Positions 1 through 5,539 of a stretch of DNA of 5,727 nt are shown here, piece by piece. The stretch covers positions 1 through 5,727 of the forward strand of contig JAEYRQ010000302.1 in NCBI GenBank assembly GCA_023435545.1. Direction: 5' to 3'. The first letter of the stretch is position 1. Each line of letters begins with the position of its first letter. Source of the DNA: Pseudomonadota bacterium (lineage in GTDB: Bacteria; Pseudomonadota; Alphaproteobacteria; Rhizobiales; Tepidamorphaceae). Made by a program: the position numbers and the translations under genes. The notes beneath the pieces are model-generated. The model was not told the origin of the DNA and did no database searches. It worked only from the letters and a program-made list of their open reading frames with translations.

Positions 1-135
1 ACGGAGCACTGGCCGGCGATCATCGGCGGGGCGGTCATCATCACCACGCTGATGCTGCCCAGTGGCGTCTCGGGGGCGCTGGTCAGCCTCGTCGGACTTG
101 TCACCGGTCGTCGGCGCCTGGAGGAGCCCCGATGA
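1..135 (+). CDS. livM: Branched-chain-type ABC transporter permease, LivM-like (C-terminal fragment)
   Basis: The window opens inside this gene, and only the last 44 codons and the TGA stop are present. The fragment starts TEHWPAIIGG, continues with a hydrophobic stretch containing TTLMLPSGVSGAL and VSLVGLVTG, and ends in a basic tail, RRRLEEPR. A final membrane helix followed by a short charged cytoplasmic tail is usual for LivM/LivH-type permeases of the HAAT family. The assignment rests mainly on context: the stop codon overlaps the start of a LivG-like ATPase by four bases (ATGA), as in liv operons. LivM and LivH together form the inner-membrane channel. Because the fragment is short, a LivH-type permease or a fused permease cannot be excluded. 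The family is fairly sure; the paralogue is less so. Confidence 0.72.
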   Translation, partial: TEHWPAIIGGAVIITTLMLPSGVSGALVSLVGLVTGRRRLEEPR

Positions 136-848
136 ACGACGCCGCCGCAAACGCCATCGAGGGGGTCGAGATCAGCCGCGGCTTCGGCGGGTTCCTGGCG
201 CTCGATACCGTGTCTATCTCCGTACCACAGGGCGAGATCCGCGGCCTGATCGGGCCAAACGGCGCGGGCAAGTCGACGCTGATCGACGTCCTGTCCGGCC
301 GTGCCGACCGCTGGTCGGGGCGGGTGCGGTTCTTCGGCGAGGACATCTCCGGCTGGAGCGCCCAGCACCGGAGGCAGTCGGGGCTGGCGCGCTCGTTCCA
401 GCGCACCAACATCTTCCCGGACCTCACCGTGCTCGATCAGCTCGACATCGCAGCGCGGCGCGCGGAGCAGCCGAACGTCGACGAGGTCCTGAACGAGCTC
501 GGCCTCGTCCCCTACGCGCACCAGCGGGCCGCCGATATCTCCTATGGCGACCAGCGCCGCCTCGATCTTGGCCTTGCCCTGATCGGGCGGCCGCGGGTGC
601 TGCTGCTGGACGAGCCCGCTGCCGGTCTGACCATGGGCGAGTCCATGGACATGGCCGAGATGCTGCGCGACCTCGCTCGGCGCTGGCACGTCACGGTGCT
701 GCTGGTTGAGCACGACATGGATGTCGTCTTCTCGATCTGTGAGCGCATCACCGTCCTTCATCTCGGCAAAGTGCTTGCGGAGGGGACGCCGCAGGAAATC
801 AAGCAGATCCCGCAAGTCGTCACTGCCTATCTGGGGAGCGCGGCATGA
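132..848 (+). CDS. livG: Branched-chain-type ABC transporter ATP-binding protein, LivG-like
   Basis: This is a 238-residue cytoplasmic ATPase that would power a HAAT-family importer together with LivF. Visible motifs in order are Walker A GPNGAGKST (residues 41-49), the Q-loop glutamine in SFQRTNIF (Q90), the signature ISYGDQRR (136-143), Walker B RVLLLDEP (155-162), the D-loop AAGL (163-166) and the switch histidine in VEHDMD (H194). SYGxQRR and EHDM are typical of LivG rather than LivF. The protein is shorter than the usual LivG of about 255 residues. The shortfall lies between Q-loop and signature, where the long basic linker normally seen is reduced to LDIAARRAEQPNVDEVLNEL, and all catalytic motifs remain. 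The ATG sits in ATGA shared with the permease stop, and its own stop overlaps the next gene the same way, so expression is probably coupled. Neighbouring catabolic genes suggest an aromatic or alicyclic acid as cargo rather than leucine. Confidence 0.93.
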   Translation: MNDAAANAIEGVEISRGFGGFLALDTVSISVPQGEIRGLIGPNGAGKSTLIDVLSGRADRWSGRVRFFGEDISGWSAQHRRQSGLARSFQRTNIFPDLTVLDQLDIAARRAEQPNVDEVLNELGLVPYAHQRAADISYGDQRRLDLGLALIGRPRVLLLDEPAAGLTMGESMDMAEMLRDLARRWHVTVLLVEHDMDVVFSICERITVLHLGKVLAEGTPQEIKQIPQVVTAYLGSAA

Positions 849-1543
849 GCGAATTGCTCGCATTCCAGGAGGTGCACTCGGGCTATGGCGATGCCAGGGT
901 TTTGCACGGTGTCGATATCTCCGTCAGCGACAACGAGCGCGTCGCGATCGTCGGCCGCAACGGCGTCGGCAAGACCACCGTCGTCAATACGTTCCTAGGC
1001 GTCGCTCGCCTGAACGGTGGCGAGATCCGCATCGGCGGGACGCCGGTCCGCACGCTCCGCCGCTTCACCGCGGCGCGCAGCGGCATCGCCGTGGTGCCGC
1101 AGGGCAGGCGCATCATCCCGAACCTCACCGTGGAGGAGAACCTGCAGCTCGGTGCCGCGGTCGATCGGCCGGGCCCGTGGAACCTCGACCGGGTCTACGA
1201 GCTCTTCCCGATCCTGCGCGAACGGTCGGGGAATGCCGGTACGGCCTTGTCGGGCGGCCAGCAGCAGATGCTGGCCATCGGCCGAGCTCTGATGGCCAAT
1301 CCTGCACTCCTCGTGCTCGACGAGCCCAGCGAAGGTCTGGCGCCGGTGATCGTCGACGAGCTGGCGGTGATCTTCAACCGGCTAGCGGACGCCGGTACGG
1401 GGCTGCTGCTGATCGAGCAGAATCTGGGACTGATCGCACGTGTGGCGCGTCGCTACTACGCGCTATCGAAGGGAACGGTCGTCGATCAGGGCGACCTGGA
1501 AGGGCTTTCCATCGAAGGCCTCAAGCGGCACGTGGCGGTCTGA
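845..1543 (+). CDS. livF: Branched-chain-type ABC transporter ATP-binding protein, LivF-like
   Basis: This is a 232-residue ATPase of normal LivF length, the second nucleotide-binding subunit of the importer. Motifs are Walker A GRNGVGKTT (residues 37-45), the Q-loop in VVPQGRRIIPNLTVEENL (Q86), the signature ALSGGQQQMLAIGRAL (from residue 134), Walker B LLVLDEP (155-161) and the D-loop SEGLAP (162-167). The usual switch histidine is replaced by glutamine in LIEQN (Q192), which is the normal LivF form, so it is not a defect. VPxGRxIxPxLTVEENL is also LivF-specific. The start overlaps the livG stop (ATGA), which is good evidence for the chosen ATG. A 39-base gap follows before the binding-protein gene. 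Together with LivG it would make an asymmetric ATPase pair. The family call is firm; the substrate is not shown by this subunit. Confidence 0.94.
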   Translation: MSELLAFQEVHSGYGDARVLHGVDISVSDNERVAIVGRNGVGKTTVVNTFLGVARLNGGEIRIGGTPVRTLRRFTAARSGIAVVPQGRRIIPNLTVEENLQLGAAVDRPGPWNLDRVYELFPILRERSGNAGTALSGGQQQMLAIGRALMANPALLVLDEPSEGLAPVIVDELAVIFNRLADAGTGLLLIEQNLGLIARVARRYYALSKGTVVDQGDLEGLSIEGLKRHVAV

Positions 1544-1570
1544 ACCGCGCTGCCGAGAATAACCATTGGG

Positions 1571-1576
1571 AAGGAG
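1571..1576 (+). promoter_or_regulatory. Strong Shine-Dalgarno site of the substrate-binding protein gene
   Basis: AAGGAG lies six bases before the ATG at 1583, close to ideal, and it fixes that start. The ATP-binding-protein genes upstream rely on overlapping starts instead. Independent strong initiation here fits the high ratio of binding protein to transporter usual in such importers. I see no convincing promoter in the 39-base gap, so the gene is probably also read from the upstream operon. Confidence 0.75.
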
Positions 1577-1582
1577 ACAGGA

Positions 1583-2794
1583 ATGTCGGTCGAATACAAA
1601 GGAAGGCGAATAATCACGTCGGCGGCCGTAGCCACGGCCGTCCTTGCCGCGGTGGGCATGGCGCATGCCAAGGATCCGATCCGCATCGGCGTGCCGACCG
1701 CGCAGTCCGGCACCTATGCCGATCTGGGCAATCAGGCGATCCGCGCCGTCGAGTTCGCCGCCAAGCAGGCGAACGACGCAGGCGGCATCGATGGGCGGAT
1801 GGTGGAGTTCCGCGTCTACGACTCGGAAGCCAAGCCGGAAGTGGCGCGGCGCCAGGCGGAGAAGCTGGCGCTCGAGGGCTACAACATCCTGACCGGCACC
1901 GTCGCCTCCGGCGAGGGACTGGCCATGGCGCCGATGCTGGAGCGCTGGGACGCTATCTACGTCTCGACCATCAACAAGTCGAACAAGATCTCCGGCGACA
2001 GCTGCGTTCCCCGAATGTTCCGGGTGAACAAGATGGACGCTCAGGACGGAATGGTGGTGGAGCCCTGGCTGGCGAGCCGTGAGGAGCCGAAGTGGGCGAT
2101 CATGGCCGCCGACATCGCGTGGGGCCAGGATGCCGCGGCGAGCTTCAAGAAGGCCGCGGCCGCGACAGGCAAGGAGATCGTCACCGAGCATTTCTCACCG
2201 TTCGGCACCAACGACTTCGCCCCCTACATCCAGCAGATTCGCGATTCCGGTGCGGATGGCCTGTGGATCGCGCTGGCTGGACGCGACGCGATCAACTTCG
2301 CCCAGCAGGCCGGCCAGTTCGGGCTGTTCGAGGTGGTGACCACGGGCGGCGTCAGCTTCACGGTGGACAACACCGTCGATACGCTCGGCGACATCTCCAA
2401 GGGCATCCACGGCATCATCAACTACAGCTCGACGCTGGATACTCCGGAGAATAAGGAGTTCGTCGAAGCTTGGAAGGCCCACTTCAACGGTGCAGAGCCC
2501 TCCAACTTCGAGGGCGAGACCTACATGGGCATGCAGGTCATCCTCGAGGCGGTGCGCCGGGCCGACAGCGTGGCGCCGGTCGACATCGCCAAGCAGATGC
2601 ACGGCGGCACCTTCCCGACGATCCTCGGGGAGCTGAAGATCCGCGAGGAGGATCACCAGATCGTCGCGCCGAACTACTTCGGCATCGTCGACGAGTACAA
2701 CGGCAAGCTGCGTCCGGTGATCAACATGACGATCGCCGCGGAGGATGCGACGCCGCCGCCGAGCCCGGACTGCCAGATGGGCGAGATCAACTGA
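1583..2794 (+). CDS. Periplasmic substrate-binding protein of a HAAT-family ABC transporter
   Basis: This 403-residue LivJ/LivK-type binding protein would capture the ligand in the periplasm and deliver it to the permease. A Sec signal peptide is clear: positive n-region (KGRR, residues 6-9), hydrophobic core TSAAVATAVLAAVG (12-25) and an AHA signal peptidase I site, giving a mature start near K30. The absence of a lipobox cysteine argues against a lipoprotein. The mature part begins DPIRIGVPTAQSGTYADLGNQ and continues with FAAKQANDAGGIDGR, the hallmark of the type I periplasmic-binding fold (Peripla_BP_6). The second lobe includes WAIMAADIAWGQDAAASFKKA and FSPFGTNDFAPYIQQI. The mature protein has only two cysteines, C141 and C397, the latter in the C-terminal tail. 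AAGGAG at 1571-1576 supports the start. Proximity to acyl-CoA enzymes suggests an aromatic or alicyclic carboxylate ligand, but the binding residues cannot be read by eye, so an amino acid ligand remains possible. Confidence 0.92.
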   Translation: MSVEYKGRRIITSAAVATAVLAAVGMAHAKDPIRIGVPTAQSGTYADLGNQAIRAVEFAAKQANDAGGIDGRMVEFRVYDSEAKPEVARRQAEKLALEGYNILTGTVASGEGLAMAPMLERWDAIYVSTINKSNKISGDSCVPRMFRVNKMDAQDGMVVEPWLASREEPKWAIMAADIAWGQDAAASFKKAAAATGKEIVTEHFSPFGTNDFAPYIQQIRDSGADGLWIALAGRDAINFAQQAGQFGLFEVVTTGGVSFTVDNTVDTLGDISKGIHGIINYSSTLDTPENKEFVEAWKAHFNGAEPSNFEGETYMGMQVILEAVRRADSVAPVDIAKQMHGGTFPTILGELKIREEDHQIVAPNYFGIVDEYNGKLRPVINMTIAAEDATPPPSPDCQMGEIN

Positions 2795-2811
2795 CCTTGC
2801 GGTCGAAAACT

Positions 2812-2838
2812 CCGGCCCCTGCAACTTGCGGGGGCCGG
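2812..2838 (+). terminator. Hairpin after the ABC transporter operon, probable terminator
   Basis: Bases 2812-2822 can pair with 2828-2838 in an 11-bp stem (CCGGCCCC against GGGGCCGG, plus a T.G wobble and two G-C pairs) around a five-base AACTT loop. It starts 17 bases after the binding-protein stop. No T-run follows on the + strand (TCTACCCC), so it is not a textbook Rho-independent terminator; it could instead be a 3'-end stabilising hairpin. On the - strand the stem is followed by AGTTTT, so it could also stop antisense transcription entering from the right. Confidence 0.55.
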
Positions 2839-2850
2839 TCTACCCCATTA

Positions 2851-2869
2851 TTGATTGATTGAGCGTTCA
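2851..2869. promoter_or_regulatory. Candidate TetR operator: (TTGA)3 run fused to an imperfect palindrome
   Basis: TTGATTGATTGA (2851-2862) runs into TGAGCGTTCA (2860-2869), whose outer TGA/TCA arms and central CG are symmetric (8 of 10 positions). It sits 62 bases before the likely tetR start, in an AT-richer island of otherwise GC-rich DNA. TetR-family regulators commonly bind short palindromes in front of their own genes, so autoregulation is likely. TTGATT or TTGAGC could act as a -35 element, but I find no good -10 at proper spacing. The role is inferred from position and symmetry. Confidence 0.5.
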
Positions 2870-2884
2870 TTTTGCAGCACATGA

Positions 2885-2924
2885 CCCAAGCCGGCATCGG
2901 GCCGGCCACCGGCCGAGCCTTGGG
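2885..2924 (+). promoter_or_regulatory. Nested inverted repeat in the tetR leader
   Basis: CCCAAG (2885-2890) is complementary to CTTGGG (2919-2924), and inside it GGCCGG (2900-2905) is complementary to CCGGCC (2909-2914) with a three-base CCA loop. The outer right arm carries the only Shine-Dalgarno-like bases (TTGGGA) before the ATG at 2931. Folding would therefore hide the ribosome binding site. It could be an mRNA structure limiting translation, a second operator, or chance symmetry in GC-rich DNA. Confidence 0.35.
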
Positions 2925-2930
2925 ATCGAT

Positions 2931-3692
2931 ATGCGAGACATCGTCAAGTCGAAGATCACGGACCCGGAACTGGTCGAGCGCCGGCGCGGACAGATCATAG
3001 CCGCCGCGATCGATCTGTTCGGGCGCCAAGGATATCATGTGACGAAGATGCGCGAGATCGCCGACCAGGCCGGGGTGAGCATCGGCCTCATCTATCAGTA
3101 TGTCGAGGACAAGGAGGACGTTCTCTTCCTGGCTCTTGTCGAGGTTCTTGATTCCTATATGCGCGAGATACCGGCCGCGGTCGCCCGCGAGAGCGAGCCG
3201 CTCGCACGCTTCCGCAGCGCAGTCTATGCCTACTGCAAGGTGAACGACGAGGCCGTCGATGCCACTGTTCTCGCCTACAGGGAAACGAAGTCGCTGGCGG
3301 TCGAGCGTCGGAAGCTGATCAAGCAGAAGGAGCTCGAGACCAACGCGATGCTTGCGGCCGTCATCCGCGAGTGCGAGGAGGCCGGACTGTTCGAGCCGGT
3401 CGACATCGAGCTCTTCGTCTACCAGATCATCATGTTCTCGCATGCCTGGGCACTGAAGGCGTGGCGGTTCAAGAACATCATGACCGTCGACGAGTATGTC
3501 GAGCGCGGCCTCAACATGATGTTGAACTCGGCCCTGACGCCGCGCGGCAAGAAGGCCTATGCGAAGCTGGCGCTGGAGCCGATGCCGCACTACGAGAGCG
3601 TCGCGCCCGCGACGCTGGAGACGAAGAGCCGGCGTATCAAGGAGCCGACGGCACGACGCCAGCCGAAGGGCCGCGCGGTTCGGCCCGCCTGA
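2931..3692 (+). CDS. TetR/AcrR-family transcriptional regulator
   Basis: This is a 253-residue DNA-binding regulator. The N-terminal TetR domain is clear: RRGQIIAAAIDLFGRQGY (residues 18-35), then the helix-turn-helix TKMREIADQAGVSIGLIYQYVEDKEDVL (38-65). The ligand domain has AYRETKSL (115-122), EAGLFEPVD (150-158) and FSHAWALKAWRFK (169-181). This pattern is seen in TetR proteins governing acyl-CoA and aromatic-acid catabolism (TetR_C_24-like), where the effector is often a CoA thioester. The frame opens further upstream at a TTG at 2859, but I chose the ATG at 2931 because the extra 24 residues look non-conserved and the TTG lies inside the putative operator. The Shine-Dalgarno (TGGGA) is weak. 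A basic tail (KSRRIK...ARRQPKGR, 232-248) makes it longer than the usual ~200 residues. It lies between the transporter operon and the convergent enzyme operon, so it may control either or both. Confidence 0.9.
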   Translation: MRDIVKSKITDPELVERRRGQIIAAAIDLFGRQGYHVTKMREIADQAGVSIGLIYQYVEDKEDVLFLALVEVLDSYMREIPAAVARESEPLARFRSAVYAYCKVNDEAVDATVLAYRETKSLAVERRKLIKQKELETNAMLAAVIRECEEAGLFEPVDIELFVYQIIMFSHAWALKAWRFKNIMTVDEYVERGLNMMLNSALTPRGKKAYAKLALEPMPHYESVAPATLETKSRRIKEPTARRQPKGRAVRPA

Positions 3693-3722
3693 GGGCCGCA
3701 TCCCACATTCAGGACGCGGCCC
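3693..3722. terminator. Hairpin between convergent genes, possible bidirectional terminator
   Basis: GGGCCGC (3693-3699) pairs perfectly with GCGGCCC (3716-3722) across a 16-base loop, starting directly after the tetR stop. The gap between the two convergent stop codons is only 62 bases, so a shared terminator is expected here. No T-run follows on either side, and Rho dependence is possible. The family and position make sense, but the signal is weak. Confidence 0.35.
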
Positions 3723-3739
3723 GCCGAAAAGTCCGGCTC

Positions 3740-3756
3740 GATTCCCCGAAGGAATC
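3740..3756 (-). terminator. Small hairpin overlapping the crotonase stop codon
   Basis: On the - strand GATTCC, loop TTCGG, GGAATC forms a 6-bp stem, or alternatively a shorter stem closed by a stable C(UUCG)G-type tetraloop. It includes two bases of the TGA stop of the crotonase gene. A TTTT run appears about ten bases further on the - strand (3727-3730). It could be part of transcript termination with the neighbouring larger hairpin, or only 3'-end protection. Confidence 0.3.
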
Positions 3757-4609
3757 AGTTCCCCTCGAAGACGGGGCGCTGCTTCGCGACAAAGGCGCGG
3801 TACGCCCGCTCGTAGTCCTTGGTCTGCATGCAGATCGCCTGTGCCTGTGCCTCGGCCTCGATCGCCTCGTCGATGCCCATGTTCCACTCCTGGTGGATGC
3901 ACTTCTTGGTCATGGCATGGGCGAAAGTCGGACCCGCCCGCAGGCTCTTGGCGAGCTTCTGCGCTTCCTCAAGGACTGAGTCCGAGGAGGCAAGTCGGTT
4001 GTAGAAGCCCCAGCGCTCGGCCTCGTTGCCGTCCATCGAACGACCGGTATAGAGCAGTTCGGAGGCGCGGCCGGCGCCGATGATGCGCGGCAGGATGTTG
4101 CAGGCGCCCATGTCCGCGCCGGCGAGGCCCACCCGTACGAACAGGAACGCCACCTTGGATTCCGGCGTGCCAATGCGCATGTCGGACGCCATCGCGATGA
4201 TGGCGCCGGCACCTGCGCAGATGCCGTCGATGGCGGCGACGATCGGCTGCGGACAGGCACGCATCTCCTTGACGAGGTCGCCGGTCATCCGGGTGAACGA
4301 CAGAAGCCCGTCCATGTCGTCGGCGAGCTGCATCTCGACCAGCGGGCCGATGATCTCGTGGACGTCGCCGCCAGAGCAGAAATTGCCGCCGGCGCCGGTG
4401 ACGACGACGACCTTCACCTCAGGTGCGTGCTTGAGATCGTGGAAGGTGTCGCGCAGCTCGGCATAGGATTCGAAAGTGAGCGGGTTCTTGCGCTCCGGCC
4501 GGTTGAGCGTGATCGTCGCAACGCCGTCGTCGAGCTCCCACTTGAAGTGCTTCGGCGCGAAGCGGCTGAAGTCTACCCGCTCCGGGCGGAAACGCGTCTT
4601 GGTGGACAT
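3755..4609 (-). CDS. Enoyl-CoA hydratase/isomerase (crotonase) family protein with atypical active site
   Basis: This 284-residue cytoplasmic crotonase-fold protein probably acts on a CoA thioester in ring or side-chain beta-oxidation. Family landmarks are [19 protein letters not shown] (residues 27-45), the first oxyanion-hole segment GNFCSGGDV (75-83), [30 protein letters not shown] (114-143, second oxyanion glycine near G133-G135) and [22 protein letters not shown] (157-178). A leading segment of about 20 residues, [20 protein letters not shown], precedes the fold and is not a signal peptide. By eye, the two catalytic glutamates of classical hydratase align with I137 and F157. D166 in GLAGADMG instead resembles the aspartate of GLAADVG in dienoyl-CoA isomerase, so isomerase or hydrolase chemistry is as likely as hydration. 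GAGGAG at 4620-4625 lies ten bases before the ATG. It is 135 bases downstream of the dehydrogenase gene on the same strand, probably one operon. Confidence 0.88.
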   Translation of the reverse strand: MSTKTRFRPERVDFSRFAPKHFKWELDDGVATITLNRPERKNPLTFESYAELRDTFHDLKHAPEVKVVVVTGAGGNFCSGGDVHEIIGPLVEMQLADDMDGLLSFTRMTGDLVKEMRACPQPIVAAIDGICAGAGAIIAMASDMRIGTPESKVAFLFVRVGLAGADMGACNILPRIIGAGRASELLYTGRSMDGNEAERWGFYNRLASSDSVLEEAQKLAKSLRAGPTFAHAMTKKCIHQEWNMGIDEAIEAEAQAQAICMQTKDYERAYRAFVAKQRPVFEGN

Positions 4610-4663
4610 ATTCTATCTACTCCTCGTTGGGGGGCAGCCGCCGGGCGGCGGCGAGCCGGAATA

Positions 4664-4688
4664 GGTGCAGGCCCTGACGGGCCGCACC
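4664..4688 (-). other. Intergenic hairpin between dehydrogenase and crotonase genes
   Basis: GGTGC-A-GGCCC (4664-4674) pairs with GGGCC-GCACC (4679-4688): ten base pairs, one bulged A and a four-base loop. It lies in the 135-base gap 4610-4744. No T-run follows on the - strand, so it is probably not an intrinsic terminator; an RNA processing or stabilising element that sets different levels of the two genes is possible. A smaller stem (GCCGCC 4637-4642 with GGCGGC 4647-4652) lies nearer the crotonase start. I see no promoter in the gap. Confidence 0.4.
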
Positions 4689-4744
4689 GCCGCGACAGGG
4701 GGTAGCCGAATTCCGCCGGGCTGCCCAGTAGGGCCAGGCTCGAT

Positions 4745-5491
4745 TCAGCCGACCATGGTGAGCCCGCCGCTGACGCTGAGCACCTGACCGGTGACGTAGC
4801 TCGAGCGCGGGCCGGCGAAGAAGGCGATCGCCTCCGCGACCTCGGTGGGGGCCCCGATCCGGCGGAAGGGAATGGCACGGATCAGCGCGTCCTTCAGCTT
4901 CTCCGGCTGCCCGTGGAAGAGGGGCGTGTCAGTCGGGCCGGGGCAGACGCAGTTGACGTTGACCTTGTAGCGGGCCATTTCGCGGGCGAGCGACTTGGTG
5001 AAGGCGATCATGCCGCCCTTGGCGGCGGCATAGACCGTTTCGCCCATGCTGCCGACGCGCCCTGCGTCGCTGGCAACGTTGACCACGGTTCCGCCGCCGC
5101 CCTCGATCATCGCCGGTAGCAGCGTTCGCGTCAGGCGGGTCGGTCCGGCCAGATTGATCGAGATCACCTTGTCCATGAACTCGTCGGAGTTCTCGACGAA
5201 GGGCTGGATCCGGTCCCAGCCAGCGGCATTCACCAGCACGTCGGCGCGGCCGTAGCGCTGATGGAAGGCCGCGCCGAATGCGGCGATCGAACTCGCATCT
5301 GCAAGGTCCAGGGCAAGGTGGGCGATGTCGAGCCCCTCCGCCTTCGCCTCGCGCTCCAGGTCGGCGCCACCGGCTGCGTCGACGTCGGCACAGACGACGC
5401 GGGCGCCCGATCGGGCGAGCAATAGCGCGGTGGCCCTGCCGATCCCCGATGCGCTGCCCGTAACCACCGCAGTCCTGCCGGCGAAATCCAT
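4745..5491 (-). CDS. Short-chain dehydrogenase/reductase, BadH-like (2-hydroxycyclohexanecarboxyl-CoA dehydrogenase family)
   Basis: This 248-residue classical SDR probably oxidises a 3-hydroxyacyl-CoA, perhaps with the hydroxyl on an alicyclic ring, to the 3-keto form. Motifs are the cofactor loop TGSASGIG (residues 11-18), D36 at the end of the second strand (favours NAD over NADP), NAAG (88-91) and the catalytic tetrad N113, S141, Y154, K158 in YAAAK. Blocks ASDAGRVGSMGETVYAAAKGG, NVNCVCPGPTDT and the C-terminus TGQVLSVSGGLTMVG match my memory of Rhodopseudomonas BadH much better than FabG, which ends in VNGG. I chose the ATG at 5491 because AGGGAG is six bases upstream. An in-frame ATG at 5497 directly abuts that site, and a TTG at 5506 lies upstream of it. 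It follows another enoyl-CoA hydratase gene by 48 bases and precedes the atypical crotonase, giving a hydration-oxidation module. A general 3-ketoacyl reductase is the alternative. Confidence 0.9.
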   Translation of the reverse strand: MDFAGRTAVVTGSASGIGRATALLLARSGARVVCADVDAAGGADLEREAKAEGLDIAHLALDLADASSIAAFGAAFHQRYGRADVLVNAAGWDRIQPFVENSDEFMDKVISINLAGPTRLTRTLLPAMIEGGGGTVVNVASDAGRVGSMGETVYAAAKGGMIAFTKSLAREMARYKVNVNCVCPGPTDTPLFHGQPEKLKDALIRAIPFRRIGAPTEVAEAIAFFAGPRSSYVTGQVLSVSGGLTMVG

Positions 5492-5497
5492 GTCCAT

Positions 5498-5503
5498 CTC
5501 CCT
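5498..5503 (-). promoter_or_regulatory. Shine-Dalgarno site that sets the SDR start
   Basis: Read on the - strand, AGGGAG is followed by ATGGAC and then the ATG at 5491. The first ATG (5497) has zero spacing and is a poor start, while the second has six bases of spacing and gives MDFAGRT, the normal SDR N-terminus. This favours the 248-residue protein. Confidence 0.65.
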
Positions 5504-5539
5504 CAACGTGTCTGTTTCGCGGACGCCGACCGCTGCGGA

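Noticed and set aside
62..709. Long + strand open frame overlapping livG in another frame
   Set aside because: Its translation is almost all Arg, Ala, Gly and Pro with no family motif. It is a shadow of livG in GC-rich DNA.
1415..1423. Loss of the switch histidine in the LivF-like ATPase (EQN instead of EH)
   Set aside because: Glutamine at this place is the normal LivF form and not evidence of a damaged ATPase.
706..2082. 458-codon + strand open frame across livF and the start of the binding protein
   Set aside because: It spans two well-supported genes and is low-complexity and Arg-rich, as expected for an out-of-frame read of GC-rich codons.
2851..2862. (TTGA)3 as the beginning of a CRISPR or a microsatellite
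   Set aside because: There are only three four-base units, with no spacers and no further copies in the window; a regulatory reading fits better.
2787..3902. 371-codon - strand open frame antisense to tetR
   Set aside because: It runs opposite a gene with clear TetR motifs and shows no recognisable domain; it comes from codon bias on the complementary strand.
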